Shown here: positions 1 to 6,284 of the stretch, piece after piece
Numbering within the stretch: the stretch's first letter is position 1
Layout: each line of letters starts with the position of its first letter
Origin: Phycisphaerales bacterium
Lineage (GTDB): Bacteria; Planctomycetota; Phycisphaerae; Phycisphaerales; SM1A02
Assembly (NCBI GenBank): GCA_022447165.1
Contig: JAKVBR010000043.1
Span: forward strand, 1 to 11,434
Length of the DNA: 11,434 bases
Direction of reading: 5' to 3'
Translations under genes and position numbers: made by a program
The notes under the pieces: generated by a model
What the model was told of the DNA's origin: nothing
The model's database searches: none
Seen by the model: the letters and a program-made list of their open reading frames with translations, nothing else

Positions 1-1155
1 CAAGCCGAAGCGGAATTCGAGGGAGCAACCCGGCTTACTGGTCCTTCTGGCGAAACAAACCACTTGCAGCTGCACGGCCGCGGGGTGTTCGCGTGCATCA
101 GTCCTTGGAATTTCCCAATGGCGATTTGTTGCGGCATGACTGTTGCTGCACTTGTGACTGGAAACACGGTCATCGTAAAACCAGCAGGCCAAACGACAGG
201 CATTGCAAAGATTGTTTGTGAAATGCTTTGGGACGCTGGCGCACCTAAAGATGTACTCCAGTTTGTATGTGGCCCCGGCTCAGTGATTGGTTCAGCCCTC
301 GTTCGCGACCCACGCGTTGCAATTATCGCCTTTACGGGCTCTAAACAAGTTGGGCTTGACATTCTTGAAGCTGCAGGACAAACTCCAGAGAATCAACCGT
401 TTGTTAAGAAGGTTGTCTGCGAGATGGGTGGCAAAAATGCAATCATCGTTGACTCATCTGCAGATTTAGATGAAGCAGTCCTCGGAGTTCGACAATCAGC
501 ATTCGGCTATCAAGGTCAAAAGTGCTCAGCGTGTTCCCGCGCAATTGTGCTTGAATCAGCACACGATTTGTTCCTTGAACGGCTTGTTGAATCAACGCGA
601 ACACTTGTGGTAGGTGATGTGATGGATCCCGGCACTGATATGGGTCCTGTCATTGACAAAAACGCTGCGACTGAGATTCGCAATTACATCGAAATCGGCA
701 AGAAGGAAGGTAAACTCGAACTCGGTGAACCCACACCAACTGAACTTGAAGCGCAAACGGGTCGTGATTACATCCACCCGCACATTTTCTCTGGCATCTC
801 CAAAGATGATGTGATTGCTCAAGAAGAAATCTTCGGACCTGTCCTTGCAGTGATTAAAGTCAAGGACTTTGACGAAGCCCTTGAAGTCGCAAACTCTACC
901 CCCTACAAGTTAACGGGCGCTGTTTACAGCCGTAAACCCGCTCACCTTGAACGAGCGCGTCGAGAGTTTAGAGTTGGCAACCTTTATCTGAATCGCACAA
1001 GTACTGGCGCACTCGTTGGTCGTCAACCATTTGGCGGTTTCGGCATGTCAGGTGTTGGTTCAAAAGCAGGCGGCAAAGATTACCTATTGCAGTTTGTCGA
1101 GCCAAGAGCAATCTGTGAAAACACAATGAGGCGGGGCTTTGCACCCGGCCTATAA
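1..1155 (+). CDS. putA: Delta-1-pyrroline-5-carboxylate dehydrogenase, 3' part (probable C-terminal half of bifunctional PutA)
   Basis: This NAD-dependent aldehyde dehydrogenase oxidises glutamate-gamma-semialdehyde to glutamate, the second step of proline catabolism. The frame is open from base 1, and the residues before the TTG at 64 (ending GPSGETNH) continue the family alignment, so the 5' end lies outside the window. Visible hallmarks, numbered from codon 64, are the ISPWNFP substrate/cofactor strand (13-19), the FTGS nucleotide-binding turn, the general base Glu120 in EMGGKNA, the catalytic Cys154 in GQKCSACSR, and the EEIFGPV and PFGGFGMSG motifs. The C-terminus (NTMRRGFAP near the end) resembles bifunctional proline dehydrogenase/P5C dehydrogenases of Planctomycetota, as I recall them. 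The proline dehydrogenase half would lie upstream and cannot be seen, so the alternative is a stand-alone RocA-type enzyme. The gene ends 7 bases from the convergent antiporter gene. The dehydrogenase identity is firm; the bifunctional call is inference. Confidence 0.9.
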   Translation, partial: QAEAEFEGATRLTGPSGETNHLQLHGRGVFACISPWNFPMAICCGMTVAALVTGNTVIVKPAGQTTGIAKIVCEMLWDAGAPKDVLQFVCGPGSVIGSALVRDPRVAIIAFTGSKQVGLDILEAAGQTPENQPFVKKVVCEMGGKNAIIVDSSADLDEAVLGVRQSAFGYQGQKCSACSRAIVLESAHDLFLERLVESTRTLVVGDVMDPGTDMGPVIDKNAATEIRNYIEIGKKEGKLELGEPTPTELEAQTGRDYIHPHIFSGISKDDVIAQEEIFGPVLAVIKVKDFDEALEVANSTPYKLTGAVYSRKPAHLERARREFRVGNLYLNRTSTGALVGRQPFGGFGMSGVGSKAGGKDYLLQFVEPRAICENTMRRGFAPGL

Positions 1156-1162
1156 ACGAGTT

Positions 1163-2800
1163 TCACAGACCTAGTTGTTTAAGAGATTTCCTAAGAACGG
1201 TGTACCCAACACTTTCTTCTTCGTCGACAACTTCGTCAGCGCCTGCTGCTTCAAGATGTTTTGTGTGAATTGAGTATCTAGAACGTGCAACAATTGGTAC
1301 GGTTGGTGCGCATGCTCTAATCTGATGAATCGTCTGTTCACTCGTTCGATGATCGGGCAATGTCAATATGCATAACTGCGCCGTTTCAATGCCTGCGTGT
1401 TCAAGCACATCTCGTCGCTGAGCATTTCCAAGGACTGTCATCGCGCCTAACTTCTTGGCTTCATTAATTCCATTTTCACCCATGTCAATGACGACGACTT
1501 GTTTTCCTGACTCAAGCAAGTCAGGGACAACACGTTTTCCCGCAACGCCAAATCCAATGACGATGACATGATGGTCGCCTGTGTCATCAATACCCCCTTC
1601 AATCGTTGCTTGTTCTTTACCAAGAATGCCATCAATCGTTTTTGCGATTTGCTTCGCGCGAGAAATCATAAATGGTGTGATTAACAGGGTGATGAGTGAT
1701 GAACTCATGAAGAGTTGGAACAAATCGTCACTGAGTAAGTTGCTGTTAAACGCTTCAGTTCCAAGCACAAAACTAAATTCACCAATCTGAGCGAGACATA
1801 AACCGCTTGCAACTGAAATGCGGCGAGGGTTTTTCAGGAATGAACTGATGAACCAGACAATAAACGTTTTACCGATGACGATTGCGGAGACAAGAAGGAG
1901 CACTTGAATTGCATTTGAGCCCTCTAGAATCCAAGGGATATCTGCGAGCGTTCCGGTGACTCCAAAAAAGAGTGCAAGGAAAATGTATCGAAGCGGCGCA
2001 ACATCTCCTCTCACTTGTGCAGCATATGGGGAACCAGCAAGCACTAACCCCGCTACAAATGCACCAAGGGCTGGCGAAAATCCTAAGAGATGTGAAAGCC
2101 ACATCGTTGACAGACATGTGACGACGCCAAGCAACACTGGAAACTCACTTGAGCGTTTGATCAGCGCTGCCCCAAAGAACTTCGGAAGAATGAGTGCGCC
2201 AAACAATATAAGCGTGACGATGAGCGCAACAAACTTAACGCCAGCCAATCCAAGTTCACTAGACAATTCCGTTCCAGTATCTTTCCCCAGCAATGCAACC
2301 ATAATCATCAATGGCACAATTGCGAGGTCTTGGACAAGAAGCACCATGAATGCAACACGACCATGCTGCGAATCAAACTCTGACCTGTCCTGTAACACAC
2401 GGATGACGACTGCTGTCGAACTCAGCGCTGCCATTGCGCCAATCACAAGTGATGCTGAAGCATCAATCGAAAAATAACGTGCGAACCCAAATCCTACTGC
2501 ACCAGTCACAAAGATTTGCAACGCCCCAAGCACGAATCCTTTACCAATGAGCTCTTTCAGCATGCCCCGATTAATTTCAAGCCCAATGGTGAACAGGAGC
2601 AAAGATACGCCGATCTCAGCGATTGAGTGAATTGCCTCTTCTCCCGCTGTAAGTAGATCAAACACCCCAGGACCAAGAAGAGTTCCTGCAAGCAGATAAC
2701 CCACAATCCCGCTTAAGCCAATCTTTTCACAAAACATGCCAAGCACAACCGCGACACTTAAGAGAATGGTAATCTCACTAACGATGTGCCAAAATTCCAT
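1163..2800 (-). CDS. CPA2/Kef-family monovalent cation:proton antiporter with TrkA-N domain
   Basis: The 545-residue inner-membrane protein has an N-terminal Na+/H+-exchanger domain (about residues 8-380) of roughly a dozen hydrophobic helices. This is followed by a cytosolic Rossmann TrkA-N (KTN) domain (about 411-525) that binds NAD(H) or a similar nucleotide and gates transport. CPA2 signatures are YLLAGTLLGPG (35-45), ALSSTAVVIRVL (125-136), LLVQDLAIVPL (154-164, with the Gln-Asp of Kef-type proteins) and LAQIGEFSFVL (336-346). The Rossmann turn is GFGVAG (416-421), with an acidic Asp439 at the end of the second strand. There is no C-terminal TrkA_C domain. The start ATG begins the first helix directly, and no Shine-Dalgarno precedes it. 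The likely role is K+ or Na+ efflux in exchange for protons, for pH or electrophile stress. KefB, KefC and other CPA2 members cannot be separated from sequence alone. It diverges from the TauE-family gene. Confidence 0.93.
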   Translation of the reverse strand: MEFWHIVSEITILLSVAVVLGMFCEKIGLSGIVGYLLAGTLLGPGVFDLLTAGEEAIHSIAEIGVSLLLFTIGLEINRGMLKELIGKGFVLGALQIFVTGAVGFGFARYFSIDASASLVIGAMAALSSTAVVIRVLQDRSEFDSQHGRVAFMVLLVQDLAIVPLMIMVALLGKDTGTELSSELGLAGVKFVALIVTLILFGALILPKFFGAALIKRSSEFPVLLGVVTCLSTMWLSHLLGFSPALGAFVAGLVLAGSPYAAQVRGDVAPLRYIFLALFFGVTGTLADIPWILEGSNAIQVLLLVSAIVIGKTFIVWFISSFLKNPRRISVASGLCLAQIGEFSFVLGTEAFNSNLLSDDLFQLFMSSSLITLLITPFMISRAKQIAKTIDGILGKEQATIEGGIDDTGDHHVIVIGFGVAGKRVVPDLLESGKQVVVIDMGENGINEAKKLGAMTVLGNAQRRDVLEHAGIETAQLCILTLPDHRTSEQTIHQIRACAPTVPIVARSRYSIHTKHLEAAGADEVVDEEESVGYTVLRKSLKQLGL

Positions 2801-2806
2801 TGAAGC

Positions 2807-2834
2807 ATCATACTTGCATGGTCGCGTGCATCAA
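2807..2834 (-). promoter_or_regulatory. Candidate sigma70-type promoter for the antiporter gene
   Basis: Read on the minus strand, TTGATG (2834-2829) is followed by a 16-base spacer and TATGAT (2812-2807, five of six consensus bases). Only six bases separate the -10 box from the antiporter ATG, so transcription would begin at or next to the start codon. That would give a leaderless mRNA and fits the lack of a Shine-Dalgarno. It lies in the 61-base divergent spacer shared with the TauE-family gene. This is a visual match only. Confidence 0.3.
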
Positions 2835-2861
2835 TACCTCATTCAAGTAAAATACAAGTCA

Positions 2862-3671
2862 ATGGAAATCGTGATTCTTCTCTCAGTTGGTTTCGTAGCG
2901 GGTGCATTAGGCGGTTTACTCGGTATTGGCGGGTCAGTCATTATGATTCCGGCAACAGCACTCTTGCTTGGTTGGCCATTTCATCTTGCTCAAGCAGTTG
3001 CGATGACTGTGAACCCAGCAGTTGCAGTGTCTGCAACGCTAAAGCATCAGAAGAACAACAATGTCTCTTGGCACACGACGAAAGTTGTCCTGCCCGTTGC
3101 ACTTATTTGCATTTGCATTGCCGCTTGGTATAGCAACCAAGTTCCAAGTCATTATTTAGAGATGCTCTTTGGCATGTTTCTCATCTGGGTGTTCATCGAC
3201 CAATGCAAAGCAGTCTTTGGCAAGGGCGAGGCAGATACACACCCAGAGGGTTCGCCATCAACTCTACGCAGTTCTGTTACAGGCGGCGCAACCGGCACGA
3301 TGGCTGGTCTGCTTGGCATTGGCGGCGGACTCATTCAAGTTCCACTCCTCAACCGCCTCTGCGGATTACCAATGAAGATTGCGATTGGGACATCATCTTC
3401 GGTCATGTTCATCACGGCAATTTTTGGTGCAACAGTGAAAGACCTATCTCTACCAAGTTGTGTAGACGCAAGCGGAGAGTCGCTTGGGCTCACTGCAATT
3501 GATGCAATACTCAAAGCGCTTTGGCTGATTCCCGGCGCACTTGCTGGCGGGTTTGTGGGTGCTTGGTTAACAAACAAGTTACCTGTGAAATCCATCCGAG
3601 TTGTGTTTGGTCTTCTGGTTGCGCTTGCGTCCGTCAAAATGTTGACCAACGCTTTCAGAGAATTACTGTAA
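2862..3671 (+). CDS. TauE/SafE family sulfite/anion exporter-like membrane protein
   Basis: The 269-residue polytopic membrane protein belongs to the TauE/SafE (DUF81) family, whose members are linked to export of sulfite, sulfoacetate and related organic anions or sulfur compounds. The typical internal duplication is visible: GGLLGIGGSVIMIP (17-30) in the first half and AGLLGIGGGLIQVP (148-161) in the second. Each opens a bundle of about four hydrophobic helices, and the halves are separated by a polar loop (about 119-138). The open frame continues upstream to an ATG at 2736, but that extension would lie inside the opposing antiporter gene and is not hydrophobic or family-like. The ATG at 2862 starts exactly at the first helix and is preferred. 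No clear Shine-Dalgarno precedes it. The substrate is not predictable from sequence. Its last 9 bases overlap the convergent plsC gene. Confidence 0.88.
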   Translation: MEIVILLSVGFVAGALGGLLGIGGSVIMIPATALLLGWPFHLAQAVAMTVNPAVAVSATLKHQKNNNVSWHTTKVVLPVALICICIAAWYSNQVPSHYLEMLFGMFLIWVFIDQCKAVFGKGEADTHPEGSPSTLRSSVTGGATGTMAGLLGIGGGLIQVPLLNRLCGLPMKIAIGTSSSVMFITAIFGATVKDLSLPSCVDASGESLGLTAIDAILKALWLIPGALAGGFVGAWLTNKLPVKSIRVVFGLLVALASVKMLTNAFRELL

Positions 3672-4349
3672 GCGTTTCTTGATTGACGCTTGACACTGTT
3701 CATGCAGTTGAACGATTGACTCACGTATCGCTCGCATGCCTTCTTCCTCGCCCATTTCATTAAGTGCTTCGCCGTCAAACGCCTTGCCAGCACGAACTTC
3801 AATCATGCCAAACGACTTCGGCTTTGTACCTATCTTCCACGCGTCGTAAGCGCCATCAAATCCCACAGGCACAACTGGAACTTTGCATTTTTTAATGAGC
3901 AACCAAAGTCCTCGCTGGAACTCGCCAATGTTGCCATCAGCAGTTCTCGTACCTTCTGGAAAAATCATCACGCCTTGGCCTTGTTTAATCACTTCGATTG
4001 CTCTGCGAATCGCTTTTGTATCACTCTCGCCTCGACGAATTGCAATGACTCCATATCGCTCCATGAGCCAAGCGAGAATTGTTGAGTTAAACAATGTTGC
4101 TCTTGCAATTGAGTGATAGACCCTGTCATGCGCTACCGTTCCAACGATGACTGGGTCAAAGTTTGATTGATGGTTTGCTGCGATGATGAAAGGACCCGAG
4201 GATGGAATATGTTCCATCCCAAACCGGCGGTTCTTGTAACAAAGTCGCATCCAAAACCGCAACAACCAAAGCGTTAGTGTCCACCAAAACAAAACATTCC
4301 AAGCCGATGCACCTGATCCTCGTCGACGAACTGCAAAAATGTTTCTCAT
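3663..4349 (-). CDS. plsC: 1-acyl-sn-glycerol-3-phosphate acyltransferase (lysophospholipid acyltransferase)
   Basis: This membrane-associated enzyme transfers a fatty acyl group to lysophosphatidic acid to make phosphatidic acid, the precursor of membrane phospholipids. The 228-residue length fits the family. A basic N-terminus and a Trp/Leu-rich membrane segment (about 17-37) come first. The acyltransferase motifs follow in order: NHQSNFD (59-65) with catalytic His60 and Asp65, GVIAIRRGE (100-108), the phosphate-binding FPEGTRT (130-136), and VPVVPVG as block IV. The ATG overlaps the cmk stop codon as ATGA (4346-4349), and no Shine-Dalgarno is visible, which points to translational coupling. 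The cmk-plsC order recurs in many bacteria. It ends 9 bases inside the convergent TauE-family gene. Acyl-acceptor specificity cannot be read from sequence. Confidence 0.93.
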   Translation of the reverse strand: MRNIFAVRRRGSGASAWNVLFWWTLTLWLLRFWMRLCYKNRRFGMEHIPSSGPFIIAANHQSNFDPVIVGTVAHDRVYHSIARATLFNSTILAWLMERYGVIAIRRGESDTKAIRRAIEVIKQGQGVMIFPEGTRTADGNIGEFQRGLWLLIKKCKVPVVPVGFDGAYDAWKIGTKPKSFGMIEVRAGKAFDGEALNEMGEEEGMRAIRESIVQLHEQCQASIKKRLQ

Positions 4350-5029
4350 TTGAGTTTTAACGCATCATGTACGATGCGTTCCATTTCACACACAACTTCT
4401 TCAAGTGATTGGTGCGATGTGTTGATCACGACCGCGCCTTCAGGGCAAATGAGTGGGCCATCACTTCGCGTTGTATCGATATGGTCTCTGTTCTTAATGT
4501 CTTCCGCAACGACATCAGGATGTACATCCTTGCCAGCCTCTTGGAGTTGTTTTGTCCTCCGTTTCGTTCGCTCTTCTAAATCTGCTTCTAAGAAAAAACG
4601 AACAACTGCTTCCGGAAAAACTACAGACCCCTGATCTCGACCCTCGGTGACGAGTAGGGGATGCGTGAATGCGATGATTCGTTGTTGGTCCATCAACACT
4701 GCTCGAACCTCAGGCTGCTTTGCAACTGAAGAGACGATTCCACTGATATCGAGTTCGCGAATCCGTGCTGAAACATCTCTCCCCCCAAGCATCACAGTTG
4801 GCGGGTCGTTCTCCCAGTTAAATGAAATGCCTACGCCATTCACTTTGGCCGCGAGCGCTGGTCCATCCTTCGGGTCAATATCAAAGTCTTTTGCAAGCAC
4901 GGCAACTGCCCTGTACATCGCTCCTGAATCTAAACATCCCGCGCCAATGTTTTTTGCAAGTAACTGCGCAACTGATGACTTCCCCGTTCCAGCAGCACCG
5001 TCAATTGTGATGATGGAGCGAGCGGCCAT
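4346..5029 (-). CDS. cmk: Cytidylate kinase
   Basis: This soluble 227-residue enzyme phosphorylates CMP and dCMP to their diphosphates with ATP, salvaging CMP released by phospholipid synthesis and RNA turnover. The P-loop is GAAGTGKSS (11-19), with Lys17 and Ser18 for ATP-Mg. DSGAMYRA (34-41) is the CMP-binding helix start. TEGRDQGSVVFPEA (128-141) holds the Arg-Asp pair that contacts the sugar and base. RRTKQL lies in the lid, and RDHIDTTRSDGPL (181-193) is the usual RD-x-x-D-x-x-R stretch. The Gln in GRDQGS, where many phyla have Ile, is a form I associate with Planctomycetota. The start lies 5 bases after the TIM-barrel gene, with an AGGGG sequence about 10 bases upstream inside that gene's end. 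It overlaps plsC by 4 bases, so the three genes probably form one transcript. Confidence 0.96.
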   Translation of the reverse strand: MAARSIITIDGAAGTGKSSVAQLLAKNIGAGCLDSGAMYRAVAVLAKDFDIDPKDGPALAAKVNGVGISFNWENDPPTVMLGGRDVSARIRELDISGIVSSVAKQPEVRAVLMDQQRIIAFTHPLLVTEGRDQGSVVFPEAVVRFFLEADLEERTKRRTKQLQEAGKDVHPDVVAEDIKNRDHIDTTRSDGPLICPEGAVVINTSHQSLEEVVCEMERIVHDALKLK

Positions 5030-5034
5030 GTTGA

Positions 5035-5805
5035 TTAATCCCCTGCTTCTAAGTAAGCGTATAGTGCCTTGGATGCTTTCGAAAGTTGAGGGATAGGACT
5101 GCCCGAACCTGTATAGTTCAGTGCAATCGTATTGGAGTAACCCACATCAATCACTGCCTGTAATCCGTCTTCAAGAGAAATGGCTTTCTTGCCTCTTCCA
5201 GTTGGGAAGTCAGCAATGATTGCACCTGCGTATGGTGCTAACTTTTGAAGCGCTCCGATGCCGTCACCCGTTGCAATTGCAGCGGAAAATGTCGGAAGTG
5301 CTCCAATTCGGAAACCACCAACCTGTTTAATGATGTCGATGTGCGGATCTGGCTTACTCGTCAATCCCTCACTTGGTTGCAAGAGCAGATTCAATTCAAG
5401 TCGTTCAACATACTGCATCGTTGAGCGGAGTTGCTCGATGATATGAGCGGCACGCTGTTCATCATCTGGAAAGTGCGGTGTAATCGCAATTGCATTACAA
5501 CCAAGCCGATTTGCTGCCACAGATAATCGTCGAATTCGCTCAACGCTATCTTCAGACTTTTGATCACCAAACTCTAAAACGGTGTTGTCCCTCACCAACA
5601 AGCATGGCGAATTCGCTTTATCCGCAAAGTTACGGAACTTGTCATATACATCAAGCGACCAGCCCGCGAGATGATCTGCATCCACAACAATCCCCCTCAA
5701 ATCAAGTTTTTCAGAGGATGTACTTGGGACATCCTCAATCTGCACCTCCCCTTTCTCAATAAGGGAGTTCATTGATTGCATCGCTAAAGTGAGTAAAATT
5801 GACAT
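5035..5805 (-). CDS. Xylose-isomerase-like TIM-barrel protein of unknown function
   Basis: This 256-residue protein resembles the sugar phosphate isomerase/epimerase (AP endonuclease family 2) TIM barrel. Alternating strands and helices are visible: LRGIVVDADHLAG (36-48), SPCLLVRD (66-73), GCNAIAITPH (102-111), LELNLLLQPSEGL (136-148), VGGFRIGALPTF (162-173) and YAGAIIADFP (192-201). Active members use Glu, Asp, His and Glu around a divalent metal. At the equivalent strand ends this protein has LLQPSEG, GALPTF and IIADFP, so several ligands appear replaced and catalysis is uncertain. There is no convincing signal peptide. The start is uncertain, because Met9 (5781) and Met12 (5772) are also possible and none has a strong Shine-Dalgarno. 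It is first in the operon with cmk and plsC, which suggests co-expression but does not reveal a substrate. Confidence 0.75.
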   Translation of the reverse strand: MSILLTLAMQSMNSLIEKGEVQIEDVPSTSSEKLDLRGIVVDADHLAGWSLDVYDKFRNFADKANSPCLLVRDNTVLEFGDQKSEDSVERIRRLSVAANRLGCNAIAITPHFPDDEQRAAHIIEQLRSTMQYVERLELNLLLQPSEGLTSKPDPHIDIIKQVGGFRIGALPTFSAAIATGDGIGALQKLAPYAGAIIADFPTGRGKKAISLEDGLQAVIDVGYSNTIALNYTGSGSPIPQLSKASKALYAYLEAGD

Positions 5806-5852
5806 GTAAATTTGAGTTCTTCGCTCGAAATTGAGATGTGATTCTTTACGAA

Positions 5853-5867
5853 GCGGTACTATACCTC
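5853..5867. promoter_or_regulatory. Short inverted repeat / possible bidirectional -10 region between divergent genes
   Basis: The 91-base spacer between the TIM-barrel operon and gcvH contains GGTA-CTA-TACC (5855-5865), an inverted repeat. On the minus strand it includes TATAGT (5863-5858, five of six -10 bases), and on the plus strand TACTAT (5857-5862). Leaders would be about 50 and 30 bases. No good -35 element stands at proper spacing for either direction, so this could be a promoter core, a small operator or chance. Confidence 0.22.
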
Positions 5868-5879
5868 TCCAACCCTACC

Positions 5880-5886
5880 AAAGGAG
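5880..5886 (+). promoter_or_regulatory. Ribosome binding site of gcvH
   Basis: AAAGGAG lies 10 bases before the ATG at 5897. It is the clearest Shine-Dalgarno in the window. It decides the gcvH start against the in-frame ATG at 5831, whose extra 22 residues are not family-like. Confidence 0.8.
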
Positions 5887-5896
5887 AAATTTTCTA

Positions 5897-6277
5897 ATGT
5901 CAAGTCCATCCGAATGTCGTTTTTCAGAGTCTCACGAGTGGTACACCGTAGATGGTGATGTTGTCACTGTCGGGATTTCCCAGTTTGCCGCAAACGAGTT
6001 AACTGACATTACTTATGTTGAGATGCAACCCGTTGGCACAGCAGTTCAAGCAGGCGACTCAATGGGTGAGGTGGAATCAGTAAAGACGACAAGTGATGTC
6101 ATTTCAGCATTTGCTGGTGAAGTTATTGAAGTGAACGATGCTGTCGCTGACGACCCATCATTACTTAATAGTGATCCATTTGGAGCAGGTTGGTTGTCCA
6201 AGATAAAAGTGAGCGATGCTTCTTCCTTGGAAGAGTTGATGGACCAAGCAACTTACGACGGGAAGTACCCTGCCTAA
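5897..6277 (+). CDS. gcvH: Glycine cleavage system H protein
   Basis: This small soluble lipoyl carrier shuttles the methylamine group of glycine between the P, T and L proteins of the glycine cleavage complex. It can also act as a lipoate donor in octanoate/lipoate transfer. The 126-residue length is normal. ESHEWYTVDGDVVTVGIS (11-28) is the typical opening, and Lys63 in ESVKTTSD is the lipoylated residue in the hybrid-barrel hairpin. NSDPFGAGWLSKI (91-103) is the conserved C-terminal block, followed by the final helix and ATYDGKY. The start follows a strong Shine-Dalgarno. No gcvT, gcvP or lipoate ligase gene lies in the window. Instead uvrB follows after only 7 bases, so the two are probably co-transcribed. 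Confidence 0.96.
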   Translation: MSSPSECRFSESHEWYTVDGDVVTVGISQFAANELTDITYVEMQPVGTAVQAGDSMGEVESVKTTSDVISAFAGEVIEVNDAVADDPSLLNSDPFGAGWLSKIKVSDASSLEELMDQATYDGKYPA

Positions 6278-6284
6278 TCAACAG

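Noticed and set aside
64..66. TTG as the start of the dehydrogenase gene
   Set aside because: The upstream 21 codons are open and match the family sequence before HGRGVFACISPWNFP, so the gene is simply cut by the left edge.
1956..2477. A 173-codon open frame on the plus strand inside the antiporter gene
   Set aside because: Its translation is low-complexity Ser/Thr/Asn-rich with no recognisable domain, and it lies wholly antisense to a clear gene.
2736..2861. In-frame upstream start giving the TauE-family protein 42 extra residues
   Set aside because: The extension overlaps the opposing antiporter gene, is polar and not family-like, and the ATG at 2862 begins exactly at the first membrane helix.
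3335..3802. A 155-codon open frame on the minus strand over the TauE-family gene
   Set aside because: It is a shadow of the hydrophobic coding frame on the other strand, with no domain and no start signal.
4647..5096. A 149-codon open frame on the plus strand over cmk
   Set aside because: It is antisense to intact cmk motifs and resembles nothing known.
5831..5896. In-frame upstream ATG for gcvH
   Set aside because: The added 22 residues do not match H proteins, and a strong AAAGGAG sits 10 bases before the ATG at 5897.
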